Shown here: positions 8,544-18,210 of the stretch, one piece after another
How the letters are laid out: every line of letters starts with the position of its first letter
Position numbering within the stretch: position 1 is the first letter of the stretch
Source of the DNA: Hyphomicrobium sp. NDB2Meth4
Lineage (GTDB): Bacteria; Pseudomonadota; Alphaproteobacteria; Rhizobiales; Hyphomicrobiaceae
Direction: 5' to 3'
Length of the DNA stretch: 64,000 nt
Assembly (NCBI RefSeq): GCF_900117445.1
Contig: NZ_FPEJ01000013.1
Location: forward strand, 620,001 to 684,000
Notes under the pieces: generated by a model
The model's input: the letters and a program-made list of their open reading frames with translations, nothing else
The model's database searches: none
What the model was told of the DNA's origin: nothing
Translations under genes and position numbers: made by a program

Positions 8544-10559
8544 ATGGCCGACACGGCACACGATTCTGCGCCCAATTCATCTGCGGCGCCCCAGATCACC
8601 CTGACATTCCCAGACGGTGCAACGCGCAAGGTTGAGCGCGGCACGTCCGGCATGAGCGTCGCCAAGGCGATTTCGCCTTCGCTTGCGAAACGCACTGTCG
8701 CCGTGAGCCTCAACGGCACGCTGGCCGACCTCGCCGACCCCATCACCGAAGACGCGACGATCAAGTTCGTCTCGCGCACCGACCCCGAAGCCCTGGAGCT
8801 GATCCGGCACGATTCCGCGCACGTGATGGCCGAAGCCGTGCAGGCGTTGTGGCCAGGCACGCAGGTCACGATCGGCCCGGTGATCGAGAACGGCTTCTAT
8901 TACGACTTCGCCAAGCAGGAGCCGTTCCACCCCGACGATCTCGCCAAGATCGAAAAGAAGATGGGCGAGATCATCGCCAAGAACGCGCCCTTCACGAAGG
9001 AAGTGTGGAGCCGCGACAAGGCCAAGGCGTTCTTCCGCGACAAGGGCGAGAACTTCAAGGTCGAGCTGGTCGACGCCATCCCCGAGGATCAGGACGTCAA
9101 GATCTACAAGCAGGGCGAATGGCTCGACCTCTGCCGCGGCCCGCACATGGCCTCCACGGGGCAGGTCGGCAAAGCGTTCAAGCTGCAGAAGATCGCCGGC
9201 GCCTACTGGCGCGGTGACGCCAACCGTCCGATGCTTCAGCGTATCTACGGCACGGCCTGGGCCACCGAGGACGAGCTGAAGGCGTACCTGACGCGCCTGG
9301 AAGAAGCCGAGAAGCGCGACCACCGCAAGCTCGGCCGCGAGATGGACCTGTTCCACTTCCAGGAGGAAGCGCCGGGCTCCGTCTTCTGGCACCCGAAGGG
9401 CTGGACGCTGTTCCAGACGCTCATCGCCTACATGCGCCGCCGTCTCGACGCTGCCGGTTATCAGGAAGTGAACTCTCCCGACATGATGGAGAAGCACTTC
9501 TGGGAGTTGTCCGGCCACTGGGAGAACTACGGCGAGAACATGTTTACGACGACGCTCCCCGACGAGCGCGTGTTCTGCTGCAAGCCGATGAACTGCCCGG
9601 GGCACGTGCAGATCTTCAAGCATGGCCTCAAGAGCTATCGCGATCTGCCGCTGAAGATCGCTGAGTTCGGCAAGGTGCACCGCTACGAGCCATCCGGCGC
9701 GCTGCACGGCATGCTGCGCGTGCGCCACTTCACGCAGGACGACGCGCACATCTTCATCACCGAAGATCAGATCATGGAGGAATGCCTCAAGATCAACGAT
9801 CTGATGCTGTCGATCTACAAGGACTTCGGCTTCGAGGACATCTTCATCAAGCTCTCGACGCGCCCCGAAAAGCGCGTCGGCGCCGATGAGCTGTGGGACA
9901 AGGCCGAGAAGGCGTTGCAGGATGTGCTCGACGAGGTGACGAAGCGCTCCAACGGCCGCGTGAAGACGGCGCTGCAGCCGGGCGAGGGCGCGTTCTACGG
10001 GCCGAAGCTGGAGTACGTGCTGAAGGATGCTATCGGGCGCGAGTGGCAGTGCGGCACGACGCAGGTGGACTTCAACCTGGCCGGCCGTCTCGGCGCGTTC
10101 TACATCGACGAGAACTCCGAGAAGAAAGTGCCGGTAATGATCCACCGCGCCATGTTCGGCTCGCTCGAACGCTTCACCGGCATCCTGATCGAAAACTTTG
10201 CCGGGCACTTCCCGCTGTGGCTGTCGCCGCTGCAGGTCGTCGTCGCGACCATCGTTTCGGACGCGGATGATTACGCGCTACAGGTCGCCGAGCAGCTTCG
10301 CGCCGCGGGCATCAAGGTCGACGTCGATCTTCGCAACGAGAAGATCAACTACAAGGTGCGCGAGCACTCGCTGGCCAAGGTTCCGGTGATGCTCGTCGTA
10401 GGCAAGCGTGAAGCGGAAGAGGGCAAGGTGTCGATGCGACGCCTCGGCTCGCAGGACCAGAAGGTCATGCCGCTCACTGAGGCCATCGCGGCACTGCGCG
10501 CCGAAGCCACCCCGCCGGACCAGCAGCGTTTGCTGGAGGCTGGGGTGAAGGCAGCCTGA
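8544..10559 (+). CDS. thrS: Threonyl-tRNA synthetase
   Basis: ThrRS charges tRNA-Thr with threonine. The 671-residue protein has the full bacterial layout: an N-terminal TGS domain, an editing domain with [11 protein letters not shown], a class II catalytic core and a C-terminal anticodon-binding domain with [18 protein letters not shown]. The zinc ligands are visible in MNCPGH, in the histidine of [11 protein letters not shown] and in [12 protein letters not shown] strong GAGGAGAGAGG ribosome site precedes ATG 8544. It stands alone between two palindromic repeats. The antisense long frame is a shadow. Confidence 0.97.
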   Translation: MADTAHDSAPNSSAAPQITLTFPDGATRKVERGTSGMSVAKAISPSLAKRTVAVSLNGTLADLADPITEDATIKFVSRTDPEALELIRHDSAHVMAEAVQALWPGTQVTIGPVIENGFYYDFAKQEPFHPDDLAKIEKKMGEIIAKNAPFTKEVWSRDKAKAFFRDKGENFKVELVDAIPEDQDVKIYKQGEWLDLCRGPHMASTGQVGKAFKLQKIAGAYWRGDANRPMLQRIYGTAWATEDELKAYLTRLEEAEKRDHRKLGREMDLFHFQEEAPGSVFWHPKGWTLFQTLIAYMRRRLDAAGYQEVNSPDMMEKHFWELSGHWENYGENMFTTTLPDERVFCCKPMNCPGHVQIFKHGLKSYRDLPLKIAEFGKVHRYEPSGALHGMLRVRHFTQDDAHIFITEDQIMEECLKINDLMLSIYKDFGFEDIFIKLSTRPEKRVGADELWDKAEKALQDVLDEVTKRSNGRVKTALQPGEGAFYGPKLEYVLKDAIGREWQCGTTQVDFNLAGRLGAFYIDENSEKKVPVMIHRAMFGSLERFTGILIENFAGHFPLWLSPLQVVVATIVSDADDYALQVAEQLRAAGIKVDVDLRNEKINYKVREHSLAKVPVMLVVGKREAEEGKVSMRRLGSQDQKVMPLTEAIAALRAEATPPDQQRLLEAGVKAA

Positions 10560-10565
10560 CTGTCA

Positions 10566-10586
10566 TCCCGGGGCTCGTCCCCGGGA
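10566..10586 (+). terminator. thrS hairpin, same family as the extragenic repeats
   Basis: TCCCGGGG (10566-10573) pairs with CCCCGGGA (10579-10586) around a 5-base loop. It is preceded by TGTCA, so it begins just like the element at 8281. A TACATTC follows rather than a T-run. It probably serves as the thrS transcription end and is also a short copy of the repeat. Confidence 0.55.
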
Positions 10587-10631
10587 TACATTCACGCAAT
10601 CGCTGGCTCCGCAGCGCTCTAAAGCGCAGCA

Positions 10632-11030
10632 TTAATTCGTCGACAGATACAGCATCGCCATGATCATGCAGATCAGCGCGAACTGTGTGGCGACGCGCGC
10701 CCGCATGAAGCGTTCGCTGTCATCCTCGGTGTGTCCGGCGACGACATTCCAGACGCCGAGCGCCAGGCCGCCGATGATAGTGCCGCCGAGCAGGATCGCC
10801 GCATAGGGCGCGAGTCTTTGCAGGATATCCAGAGGATGTCTGGCAAAAGCTGCCGACAACCGCGCACTCAACGTGTCGAAGCCGGAATAGATCGCAATCG
10901 CTGCAAATGCCGCGATCACGCCAGTCATGCTCAGCGCCAGCACGTAGCGGACGTTGTGGCCGGTGACGCCGCTGCGCACGTCGTCCGCGGAGATGACGAG
11001 ATGGTGCGCTTCATCATAGTGGGCAGCCAT
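10632..11030 (-). CDS. Small three-segment membrane protein, possibly HIG1-like
   Basis: This 132-residue protein starts at ATG 11030, preceded by AAAGGAG at 9 nt. Upstream TTG and ATG codons in other contexts are less likely. It has hydrophobic segments at about 32-55, 80-100 and 115-130. The last part, with LALGVWNVVAGH, then FMRARVATQFALI, resembles the two-helix HIG1 (hypoxia-induced gene 1) domain of alphaproteobacterial respiratory supercomplex proteins. That likeness is by eye only. If correct, it would act at the inner membrane near cytochrome oxidase. Confidence 0.6.
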   Translation of the reverse strand: MAAHYDEAHHLVISADDVRSGVTGHNVRYVLALSMTGVIAAFAAIAIYSGFDTLSARLSAAFARHPLDILQRLAPYAAILLGGTIIGGLALGVWNVVAGHTEDDSERFMRARVATQFALICMIMAMLYLSTN

Positions 11031-11167
11031 GACTTGGGCTCCTTTCAAAAGGCCCAACCATCAGGCGCGGATCGGCATAGGGTCGAGATTGCCGACCCGG
11101 TCGAGCCGAGACGATCCCGGCTTCATCGTCATATGGGAACGCCGAGGGCCCGCGGTTAGCCCCGAGG

Positions 11168-11695
11168 CTAACGCGCTGCAGCAGCAAAGCTGATGCCGGC
11201 GGCGATCTCGTCGAGCGGATGCGACGCAGAGAACAAGTTCCTTCCGTCACAGCCAGCGTTCAGGGACTGCACCAGATAGGCGGACCCGCCGTACTTAACG
11301 CAGGTCACCACACCAATAGGCGTGGCATTGCGGCAGCCAGTATGAGCTTCGAACCGTTCACCCGCGACGCCGCCAACGGTCACAGGCGCGCGCGAGATGT
11401 TGTCGGTCTCGTATACGCCGAGCGAAAACGCTGCCAGCGCCAGCGCGTGGCAGCTCTCGCCATCGTCTAGAACCCGCATTGCAACAGGGTCTGCGTGCCG
11501 CATTGCATCGCCGATGGGTTCGAACTCGATCCGCTGAGGTCGCGTCACCGCGTGCCAGCGCGTTCCGTCATAAGTGACGCGCGCATCGCCCAGCTCGGCA
11601 ATCGCTTCTTCGGCCGCGGCCCATAACAACGAGGCGCAGAGCAGGGCGACGGCGACTGCGCACCCGATACGCGTCCGCGCAAAGTTATTGCCCAC
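11168..11695 (-). CDS. Secreted hypothetical protein
   Basis: The 175-residue product begins with a basic stretch and a hydrophobic run (about 11-27) ending near AAAEEAIA, a plausible Sec signal peptide, so it is probably periplasmic. The mature part has cysteines at CHALALAAF, GCRNATP, TCVKYGG and GCDGRN; two disulfides are possible. I recognise no family. Its start overlaps the end of the upstream DUF1810 gene by 11 bases, so the two are co-transcribed. Confidence 0.65.
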   Translation of the reverse strand: MGNNFARTRIGCAVAVALLCASLLWAAAEEAIAELGDARVTYDGTRWHAVTRPQRIEFEPIGDAMRHADPVAMRVLDDGESCHALALAAFSLGVYETDNISRAPVTVGGVAGERFEAHTGCRNATPIGVVTCVKYGGSAYLVQSLNAGCDGRNLFSASHPLDEIAAGISFAAAAR

Positions 11696-12134
11696 GCGCA
11701 GCGATCTCCTGCAAGCGATCGAACGTTCCCGCGTCCGGATAGCCGAAGTATTTCGCCAAGGCTTCGGAGAACTCTGCCGCCTCGGGCGCGACGATGGAGA
11801 ACAGCGTCATCGACGAATGAAACTTCATGTCGTCCGGCGCGCCAAAAATATCCTCGATCCGGCGCCCCTCGACGGCGTTCACGATGCGCGTGCATTCGCG
11901 CAGCCGCGTACCAAGAACGGGATGCATGAGATAGACGTGCGCCTCGTCGATCGAACCGATCGAATAGCGCTGCGCCATCGCGCTGGAGCCCAAGCCGGAT
12001 ATCTGCGGAAAGATGAACCACATCCAATGGCTTTGCTTCCGCCCGGCGCGCAATTCGCCCACGACGCGATCAAAAACCGGATCCTGCGCCGCCAAAAAGC
12101 GCTGAAGATCGAACCGGTCGTCACCAGATTGCAC
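11685..12134 (-). CDS. DUF1810 family protein
   Basis: The 149-residue protein matches DUF1810: DLQRFLAAQDPVFDRV near the N-terminus, then ELRAGRKQSHWMWFIFPQ, the strongest family signature, then HPVLGTRLRECT and GAPDDMKFHSSMTLF. Function is unknown; the family is cytosolic, alpha-helical and widespread in proteobacteria. The gene lies 10 bases downstream of the methyltransferase gene and overlaps the secreted-protein gene, forming a three-gene minus-strand unit. Confidence 0.85.
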   Translation of the reverse strand: MQSGDDRFDLQRFLAAQDPVFDRVVGELRAGRKQSHWMWFIFPQISGLGSSAMAQRYSIGSIDEAHVYLMHPVLGTRLRECTRIVNAVEGRRIEDIFGAPDDMKFHSSMTLFSIVAPEAAEFSEALAKYFGYPDAGTFDRLQEIAARGQ

Positions 12135-12144
12135 TGCGACCTCG

Positions 12145-12861
12145 CTACCAGATCCAGGGGACTAGCCGGAAACGGACCCGCTCGGTGTAATCGGAATATC
12201 CCTCCAGCTCTTCCTTCAGAGTCTCTTCCTCCCAAACGGCCCGCACTGCAAAGATCAAAACGATCACCGCCGCGATGCCTACGGCCCACCAGGAGCCGAG
12301 CAGAAATGCGATGCCGAAGAAGTAGAAGGCGACGCCGGAATACATCGGGTGACGCACGTAGGCGTATGGCCCCGTCGAAATAACTTTGTGGCCGCGCTCG
12401 CCCTGAATACGTACCACCGTTGACGCGTAGGCATTCGTCGCCATGACGACGTGGAACATGTAGAGGCCGAAAGCGACGCCCAATGCGCCGAGCGCCTCCA
12501 GCCAGACCGGCATTTGCGAAAAGCCTATGCGCTTGGCATCGATACCGGCCGCGATCGGCAATGCCGTGCATACGACGATGATGGCCACGAGCAGCACCTT
12601 GTCCCAGGGCTTCTGCTCTTTCTGGATCGGGCCGCGCATGCGCTCGCGCAGGAGGCTCGGGTTATCGCGCGCGATGATGAGGCCGGACGCGACGCCAAGC
12701 ACGCCGCTCAAGGCCAAAAACGCCCAGGCCTGTGGCCAGTCGACGGTACCTGCTGACACGAACAGCACGGTCGCGAGCGCCAGGGTCCAGACAAGTGTCT
12801 GCTTCAAGAACCGCCAGACGAGCGCAGGATCAAGCCGCGCAACACCCGATGGCAATGACAT
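12145..12861 (-). CDS. Isoprenylcysteine carboxyl methyltransferase-family membrane protein
   Basis: The 238-residue protein has about five hydrophobic segments (roughly 17-35, 43-63, 90-110, 125-145, 185-205). It carries the family motif STGPYAYVRHPMYSG at about 165-179, followed by WEEETLKEELEGYSDY near the C-terminus. Both are hallmarks of the ICMT/PEMT-like SAM-dependent methyltransferases. Bacterial members are inner-membrane enzymes, mostly of unknown substrate; lipids or quinone-like molecules are possible. The start MSLPSG lies 15 bases beyond the upstream transpeptidase gene end. Confidence 0.82.
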   Translation of the reverse strand: MSLPSGVARLDPALVWRFLKQTLVWTLALATVLFVSAGTVDWPQAWAFLALSGVLGVASGLIIARDNPSLLRERMRGPIQKEQKPWDKVLLVAIIVVCTALPIAAGIDAKRIGFSQMPVWLEALGALGVAFGLYMFHVVMATNAYASTVVRIQGERGHKVISTGPYAYVRHPMYSGVAFYFFGIAFLLGSWWAVGIAAVIVLIFAVRAVWEEETLKEELEGYSDYTERVRFRLVPWIW

Positions 12862-12876
12862 CGATCATCCTCACAC

Positions 12877-14463
12877 TCAGAACCCGCCGCCCAGCGCGTT
12901 GCCGACCATATCGATGATCGTCGATGGCTGCTTCGGACGCTTCTGCTGACGCGCAACCGGAGCCGGGTTGAAGTTGCTCGGATCGTCCGCGCCCGAGCCG
13001 GCGACAGGCGCCAGATGATTGCGCCCGATGTCGATCTTGTCCCACTCACCGGCAAGCGCCTGCGTGATCCGCTTCTCGTGCCCGTAGATGTCGTTGAACG
13101 TCTGCAGCTTGCCCTTCTCGTCGACCCAAGCCGTGAAGTAGACGAGGTGCATCGGGATCTTCTTCTCGAGCACGATCTCGTTGTTGCGCGGCCCCGTCTC
13201 CATGGTCGCGTCGACCTTGGCTGCATCCCAGCCCCTGTCTTCCTGCAGGACCAGTTCGGCCATCTTCATCGGATTGCGCAAGCGCAGGCAGCCGTGGCTC
13301 AGAGTGCGCACCTTCTGCCCGAACATCCACTTGTCGATCGTGTCGTGCATGAAGATCGTGTGCTGGCTCGGGAACGTGAACTTGACGACTCCCATCACGT
13401 TCTTGCGCCCCGGCGGCTGCACCACTTCGTAATCCAGGATGTTCGCCCGGTTCCAATCGATGCTGCGGTAATCGAGCGGCTGTCCGTCCTTCGTCTGCAA
13501 TTCCAGATCGTATTGCCGGAACATGCTTCCGCCGCGGCGCAGGTTCGGGCCCAGCTCGTGCGCCTTGATCGAATCCGGCACGCGCCACATCGGCTTGAAC
13601 ACGACGGTCTTCAGATTGCGCGTGAAGATCGTGGTCTGCTTGCCGGTCTCGCCCACGACGATGCGCTCCGAGTGGATCGGCACGCCATCTTTGTAGAGGT
13701 AGACGAGATATTCCGGCACGTTGGCGAGGATGTGGACCTGCCCCATATCGTCGGGCATCCAGCGCCATTCTTCCATGTTGGCCTGGATCTTCTTGCCGAG
13801 CGGTTTGTCTTTGTTGGCCAGGTACACCTGACGCAGTTTCTCGAATTGCGGCTGCTGCGGATGCAGCGATCGCAGGTAACCGGCAGGATCGGATGAACCG
13901 ACAGCCTCGCGGAACACCACCTCGGGGTCGCGCAACTGCGGCTTGCGGTCGAGGTTGGAGTTGAGCAGGATCGCCGGATCGGTAATGCGCCCGCCGCGCG
14001 CATAGCGCGCATACTTCAGAAGCGCGAGCGAGATCTCGACATCGGCTTTGCCGATCTTCTCACTGGAGAGCTGCGCGGCAGGCGGGATGATCGGCAGATC
14101 GAAGTCCTTCGGATCGAGCCCCCAATCGGCAGCATTTAGAATCTCTGCGCCAAGCGCCGCGCCGCGTTCAGTAAGGCCACCCTCGCTCAGCCAGATCGGC
14201 GCATCGCGCCGCGCGGCGTAGAAATCGGAGAGCACCGCGCGCTCTTTGATCTCTTGTGCCGAGCCCTCGGCTGGCAGGCTGTTCAGCTTCGTGCGAACCG
14301 CGCTCGCAACCGGATTGGTGTCGACCGGGGCCGCCAATGGCGGCGCGAGGGCTGGATCGCTGGCCATAGGTGGACTGGCGACCGGCGGTGCGGCGGCGTC
14401 GGCAGCCCGGGCGCTGAGGAGCGACAGGACCGCGGCAAGCGTCAATATCGTTGAGCGAATCAT
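12877..14463 (-). CDS. Periplasmic L,D-transpeptidase (YkuD domain, YcbB-like)
   Basis: The 528-residue protein starts at ATG 14463 behind GGAGGGGG and has a clear signal peptide (IRSTILTLAAVLSLLSARAADA). A long N-terminal region with a peptidoglycan-binding-like part precedes the YkuD catalytic domain. Its core is IFMHDT followed by the catalytic SHGCLRL motif with Cys near residue 392. Such enzymes make 3-3 cross-links in peptidoglycan or attach proteins to it, via tetrapeptide donor stems. Large YcbB-type members are common in Hyphomicrobiales, whose walls are rich in 3-3 links. The C-terminus is proline- and lysine-rich. Confidence 0.92.
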   Translation of the reverse strand: MIRSTILTLAAVLSLLSARAADAAAPPVASPPMASDPALAPPLAAPVDTNPVASAVRTKLNSLPAEGSAQEIKERAVLSDFYAARRDAPIWLSEGGLTERGAALGAEILNAADWGLDPKDFDLPIIPPAAQLSSEKIGKADVEISLALLKYARYARGGRITDPAILLNSNLDRKPQLRDPEVVFREAVGSSDPAGYLRSLHPQQPQFEKLRQVYLANKDKPLGKKIQANMEEWRWMPDDMGQVHILANVPEYLVYLYKDGVPIHSERIVVGETGKQTTIFTRNLKTVVFKPMWRVPDSIKAHELGPNLRRGGSMFRQYDLELQTKDGQPLDYRSIDWNRANILDYEVVQPPGRKNVMGVVKFTFPSQHTIFMHDTIDKWMFGQKVRTLSHGCLRLRNPMKMAELVLQEDRGWDAAKVDATMETGPRNNEIVLEKKIPMHLVYFTAWVDEKGKLQTFNDIYGHEKRITQALAGEWDKIDIGRNHLAPVAGSGADDPSNFNPAPVARQQKRPKQPSTIIDMVGNALGGGF

Positions 14464-14629
14464 TCCCCCTCCGAAGGCCGGCACGCTAACCGAGACACGC
14501 CTTTCTGGCCAGCGTACGGCATGGCGCCGATTAGGGCGCGGGCCGGCCCTTTCCAAGGGCATTTTCTTTTCACACAGTTGTCCGAAAGCCCCGTCAATCT
14601 GGGCCCCGGCCCCTCACGGACTATGTGCC

Positions 14630-15472
14630 TTGCAATTTCCCGAGCTTTCCTACGCCAATCCCGACGATCCCCCTCTGAAGCGGGGCCTGATCCGCACTCT
14701 TGAGCGAGTCGCCGGCCGCGACTACTTCGCTCCGATCTATCAGCGCTGGCGCACCGAAACACTCTCCCAGACCGGCAGCCAGGTGATCCGCCCGATGCTG
14801 GATATGCTGGGCATCGATCTCCGGATCATCGCGCGGCAATGGCCCATCGAAGTCGACCCGACCCACCCCTTGGTGATCGTCGCCAATCACCCGTTCGGCA
14901 TCGTCGATGGGTTGGCGGCCCTGGCGCTGGCGGAAGACCTTCGCCGCCCGTTCAAGGTGCTGATCAACCGCGAGCTGCTGAAGGTGCCCGAGCTCGAGCC
15001 CTATTCGCTCCCCATCGACTTCCGCGAGACCGAGGAAGCGATCGCCCGGAACCTCGCAACGCGCCGCGAGGCTATCCGGCTGCTGGGGGAGGGGACCACG
15101 ATCGTCGTATTCCCGGCCGGCGGCGTTGCGACCGCAGCGCGCCCCTTCGGACGGGCCGAGGAGTTGCCATGGAAGCTCTTCACCGCGCGCCTGGTGCAAG
15201 GCGCCCGCGCCGCGGTGCTTCCGGTTTACTTCGAGGGGCAGTGCAGTCCGCTATTCCACCTCGCATCGCGCATCTCGATGACGCTGCGGCTATCGCTGCT
15301 GATACGGGAGTTTCGCCGCGCCGTCGGCACGCGCCTTACCGCCCACGTCGGCGATGTCGTGCCATTCGATGAGCTGGAACATCGCAGCGATCGGCGCGCC
15401 CTGATCGCGGAGCTTTACCAGCGCGTGCACGCACTAGCGCTTCCGGAAAAGTGGGAACCGGTTTTCCGATAA
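14630..15472 (+). CDS. Lysophospholipid acyltransferase family protein
   Basis: The 280-residue product has a PlsC-type acyltransferase core: ANHPFGIVDGLA (the HX4D-type motif) at about 86-97, INRELLKVPEL, then VVFPAGGVATAARPFG and LPVYFEGQCSPLFHLAS. This matches the proteobacterial group of lysophospholipid or ornithine-lipid acyltransferases (1-acylglycerol-phosphate type). I choose TTG 14630 with ACGGA 9 nt upstream. An open frame reaches back to 14246, but that part is antisense to the transpeptidase. The gene runs divergently from the transpeptidase. Confidence 0.82.
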   Translation: MQFPELSYANPDDPPLKRGLIRTLERVAGRDYFAPIYQRWRTETLSQTGSQVIRPMLDMLGIDLRIIARQWPIEVDPTHPLVIVANHPFGIVDGLAALALAEDLRRPFKVLINRELLKVPELEPYSLPIDFRETEEAIARNLATRREAIRLLGEGTTIVVFPAGGVATAARPFGRAEELPWKLFTARLVQGARAAVLPVYFEGQCSPLFHLASRISMTLRLSLLIREFRRAVGTRLTAHVGDVVPFDELEHRSDRRALIAELYQRVHALALPEKWEPVFR

Positions 15473-15506
15473 GAAGTGCGACCAAACAATGCCCGACGCT
15501 GCCTGC

Positions 15507-15968
15507 TTAGCCGCGCCCGCGATAAGGAGGCACGCCCTGATCGGGAACCCAAAGCCCGGCCGGAACGGGGCCCGTCTGCCAGAACACGTCGATCGGCATG
15601 CCGCCGCGCGGATACCAGTAGCCACCGATGCGCAGCCAATGCGGATCGAGCAGGCTGACCAGTCGCTTGGCGATGGCGATGGTGCAGTCCTCGTGGAAGG
15701 CGCCATGATTGCGGAACGAGCCGAGGTACAGCTTCAGCGACTTCGACTCCACCAGCCACTCCCGCGGCACATAGTCGATCACGAGCTGTGCAAAGTCCGG
15801 CTGCCCCGTCACCGGGCACAGCGAGGTGAACTCGGGAGCGGTGAAGCGGGCGAGATACTGTGCGTCCGGATGCGGATTCGGCACACGCTCCAGCACCGCC
15901 TCTTCCGGGCTCTGCGGCAGCTTCGTGGCCTGACCGAGAATGGTGACGCTGGTGTCTTTCTGGCCCAT
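15507..15968 (-). CDS. queF: NADPH-dependent 7-cyano-7-deazaguanine reductase
   Basis: QueF reduces preQ0 (nitrile) to preQ1 (amine) in queuosine synthesis. The 153-residue protein is the short, unimodular form. It has the [14 protein letters not shown] motif with the catalytic cysteine that forms a thioimide with preQ0, then [21 protein letters not shown], the NADPH/QueF motif. Start is MGQKDTSV at 15968; the frame continues upstream only into queD in another frame. It lies 4 bases after queD. Confidence 0.96.
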   Translation of the reverse strand: MGQKDTSVTILGQATKLPQSPEEAVLERVPNPHPDAQYLARFTAPEFTSLCPVTGQPDFAQLVIDYVPREWLVESKSLKLYLGSFRNHGAFHEDCTIAIAKRLVSLLDPHWLRIGGYWYPRGGMPIDVFWQTGPVPAGLWVPDQGVPPYRGRG

Positions 15969-15972
15969 TCGA

Positions 15973-16356
15973 TTACTCCGCCGCCAGCCGGGATGGCGCC
16001 GGGCCGAAATAGATGGCCCCTTCACGGCAGCTATCGCGTGAAATCTCGATCTGCGCCAAGCCGGGGACGCGGTTCTGCAGCCGGTTCCACAGCCAAATGG
16101 CGATGCGCTCCAGCGTCGGTGCTTCAAGCCCCTCGATCTCGTTCAGCAGCCGATGATCGAGCGCGTCCTGGGCATCGGCCATCATCTCGGCCAGCTGGTC
16201 GAAGTGGAACACATAGCCAGTGTCGTCGCCCGGCACGCCGTCGATGAAAACGCGCGCACGGAACGAATGACCATGCATGCGCGAGTTCGGATGCCCAGGA
16301 GGGGCACTCGGCAAGTAGTGGGCGGCCTCGAATAGAAACTCTTTGTATATGCGCAT
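15973..16356 (-). CDS. queD: 6-carboxytetrahydropterin synthase-like protein
   Basis: QueD converts dihydroneopterin triphosphate to 6-carboxy-tetrahydropterin, the second step to preQ0. The 127-residue protein has zinc histidines in FEAAHYL and MHGHSF, DHRLLNE, and the [11 protein letters not shown] segment. Oddly, the usual CxxxHGH motif reads N-S-R-M-H-G-H, so asparagine replaces the catalytic cysteine. A different residue may do its job, or this may be a known alphaproteobacterial variant. Position between queE and queF supports the queuosine role. Confidence 0.88.
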   Translation of the reverse strand: MRIYKEFLFEAAHYLPSAPPGHPNSRMHGHSFRARVFIDGVPGDDTGYVFHFDQLAEMMADAQDALDHRLLNEIEGLEAPTLERIAIWLWNRLQNRVPGLAQIEISRDSCREGAIYFGPAPSRLAAE

Positions 16357-16397
16357 GCGGGCTCTCTAAGGGATTTTCCGCTGCAATTCCAGAGGCC

Positions 16398-17024
16398 TTA
16401 AGGAATGCCCAGCAGCTTGTGCGTCTGTAGCGACAAACGCCAGGCTGGATGGGCGCGGCAATAGCTTATGGCTGCCTTCGTGTTTACCACCACGTCCGGC
16501 CCGTCCATCGGCTGGAGGAAGCGGTGCGTGAAGGCTAGACCCGAGAAGTCGTCCGGATCGAGCCCTGCCTGCGGAAAGACGAGCTTCAATTCGTCGCCTG
16601 AGCATTGTTTGAGGTCAGCCCCGGCCTTGGGACTGACGCAGATCCAGTCGATCGAACGTGGCACCGGCAGGGTGCCGTTGGTCTCTATGGCGATGGTAAA
16701 GCCCTTCTCGTGCAGGGCATCGATGAGGTCATCGTCGACCTGCAGCATCGGCTCGCCGCCTGTCAGCACCACGAAGTCGCAGCCCGAGCCATCGGCCGCT
16801 ACAACACAGGCGGCCGCAAGATCGGCCCCGGTGGCAAAGCGCCCGCCCCCTTCGCCATCCACGCCGACAAAATCGGTATCGCAGAACTGACAGGTGGCCT
16901 TGGCGCGGTCCACCTCACGGCCCGACCACAGATTACAGCCGGCAAAGCGGCAGAATACGGCCGGGCGCCCGGCGTGGGCGCCTTCCCCTTGCAGCGTGTA
17001 GAACATCTCTTTGACCGCATACAT
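16398..17024 (-). CDS. queE: 7-carboxy-7-deazaguanine synthase (radical SAM)
   Basis: QueE rearranges 6-carboxy-tetrahydropterin to 7-carboxy-7-deazaguanine using a 4Fe-4S cluster and SAM. The cluster motif is the extended QueE form, with the first cysteine in CNLWSG separated by about 14 residues from the C-x2-C of CQFCDTDF. LTGGEPMLQ and IETNGT are SAM-site segments. The YTLQGEG motif near the N-terminus is typical. I choose ATG 17024 (MYAVKEMF) over an upstream TTG at 17060; ACGGA sits 7 nt before it. 208 residues. Confidence 0.95.
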   Translation of the reverse strand: MYAVKEMFYTLQGEGAHAGRPAVFCRFAGCNLWSGREVDRAKATCQFCDTDFVGVDGEGGGRFATGADLAAACVVAADGSGCDFVVLTGGEPMLQVDDDLIDALHEKGFTIAIETNGTLPVPRSIDWICVSPKAGADLKQCSGDELKLVFPQAGLDPDDFSGLAFTHRFLQPMDGPDVVVNTKAAISYCRAHPAWRLSLQTHKLLGIP

Positions 17025-17087
17025 GCGGGCATCCGTAATCGCCCCCGCCCGCCCATTCAAGCGGGGGCACAGTGGCCAGCCAACCGG

Positions 17088-18113
17088 TCAGGAGGGCAGG
17101 GTGGGCCCCGACCCGGCGCCGGTCTTCTCGATGGTCGCCGCGATTTCCTTGAGGTCAGCCTGGGTCAGATCGAGCCGGGCAGCATCGATCCAGCCATCGA
17201 CCTGCTCCGGTGAGCGGGCGCCCACGATCGCTCCGCTCACGCCTGGCCAGGCGAGCGTCCAGGCAATCGCCGCAGACGCTGCGTCGCTCCCATGCCTCTC
17301 GCCCACAGCCTTCATGGTGGCGGCAAGGGCGAGGTTCGCCTTCAGCTTGTCGCCCGTGAACTCGGCATTTCGCGAGCGCCAGTCGTTGGCCGGAAGCTTC
17401 TTCGCCCGCTCTTCGGTGAAGGCACCCGTCAGCAGCCCCGATTGCATCGGGCTGTAGACGATGACACCGGTGTCATGCGCGACGCACCATGGCAGCTCAT
17501 TGGCGGCAAACTCACGCCGGATCGCTGAGAACGGCGGTTGCAGCGTATCGACGTGGCCGATCTTCTCCGCCGCTTCGAGCTGCCCGACATTGTGATTGGA
17601 AAGACCGACCGCGCGCACCTTGCCTTGCCTTTTTAGGTCGAGCAGCGCGCCCCAATAGTCCGCAATCGGCGTACCGTCCTTCGCGGGCCAGTGCATCTGA
17701 TAAAGGTCGATGCGATCGACGCCGAGCCGCTTTAGCGAAGCTTCGCATTCGGCGCGGATGCTCTCGGGCTTGCCGACATTTTGCGGCGGCGCCATGTGGT
17801 TGTTCTCGTCCCAGCGCAAGCCACACTTCGTGAAGATCAGCGGCCTCTCGCTGTGCGGTATGTCCTTCAGCGCCGCGCGCACCACCTCTTCGGAATGGCC
17901 GAGGCCATAGATCGCTGCGGTGTCGATCCAGTTGATCCCGCGTTCGACCGCATGGCGAATGGCCGCGATTGATTTGCTGTCGTCCTGATCACCCCAGCCG
18001 ACCGCCCAGTCGCCGCCACCGATAGCCCACGCCCCCAGCCCGACCGGCGTGATCGACATATCGGTGCGCCCGAGGCGACGCTTGGGAAGATCGGATTTTT
18101 TCACTTCGCTCAT
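17088..18113 (-). CDS. Aldo/keto reductase
   Basis: The 341-residue protein is a (beta/alpha)8 aldo/keto reductase using NADPH. The catalytic tetrad is visible: Asp in WIDTAAIYG, Tyr in the same motif, Lys in IFTKCGL and His in YQMHWP. The N-terminal LPKRRLGRTDMSITPVGLG and the C-terminal PGVSGAIVGARSPEQV segment fit the potassium-channel-beta/YajO-like branch. Substrate cannot be told. It lies between queE and dps on the same strand but with gaps, so operon membership is unclear. Confidence 0.9.
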   Translation of the reverse strand: MSEVKKSDLPKRRLGRTDMSITPVGLGAWAIGGGDWAVGWGDQDDSKSIAAIRHAVERGINWIDTAAIYGLGHSEEVVRAALKDIPHSERPLIFTKCGLRWDENNHMAPPQNVGKPESIRAECEASLKRLGVDRIDLYQMHWPAKDGTPIADYWGALLDLKRQGKVRAVGLSNHNVGQLEAAEKIGHVDTLQPPFSAIRREFAANELPWCVAHDTGVIVYSPMQSGLLTGAFTEERAKKLPANDWRSRNAEFTGDKLKANLALAATMKAVGERHGSDAASAAIAWTLAWPGVSGAIVGARSPEQVDGWIDAARLDLTQADLKEIAATIEKTGAGSGPTLPS

Positions 18114-18210
18114 CGCCCAGCTCCCGGTTGCGGTTTAAGCCGTGAGACCATCCATAAATGCGTCGAGGCGGCAGAAATTTCCGCCGCCTCTCTCAACCCT
18201 TTTCAATGCA

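Noticed and set aside
8577-10208. Long minus-strand frame opposite thrS
   Set aside because: Antisense shadow of a complete threonyl-tRNA synthetase.
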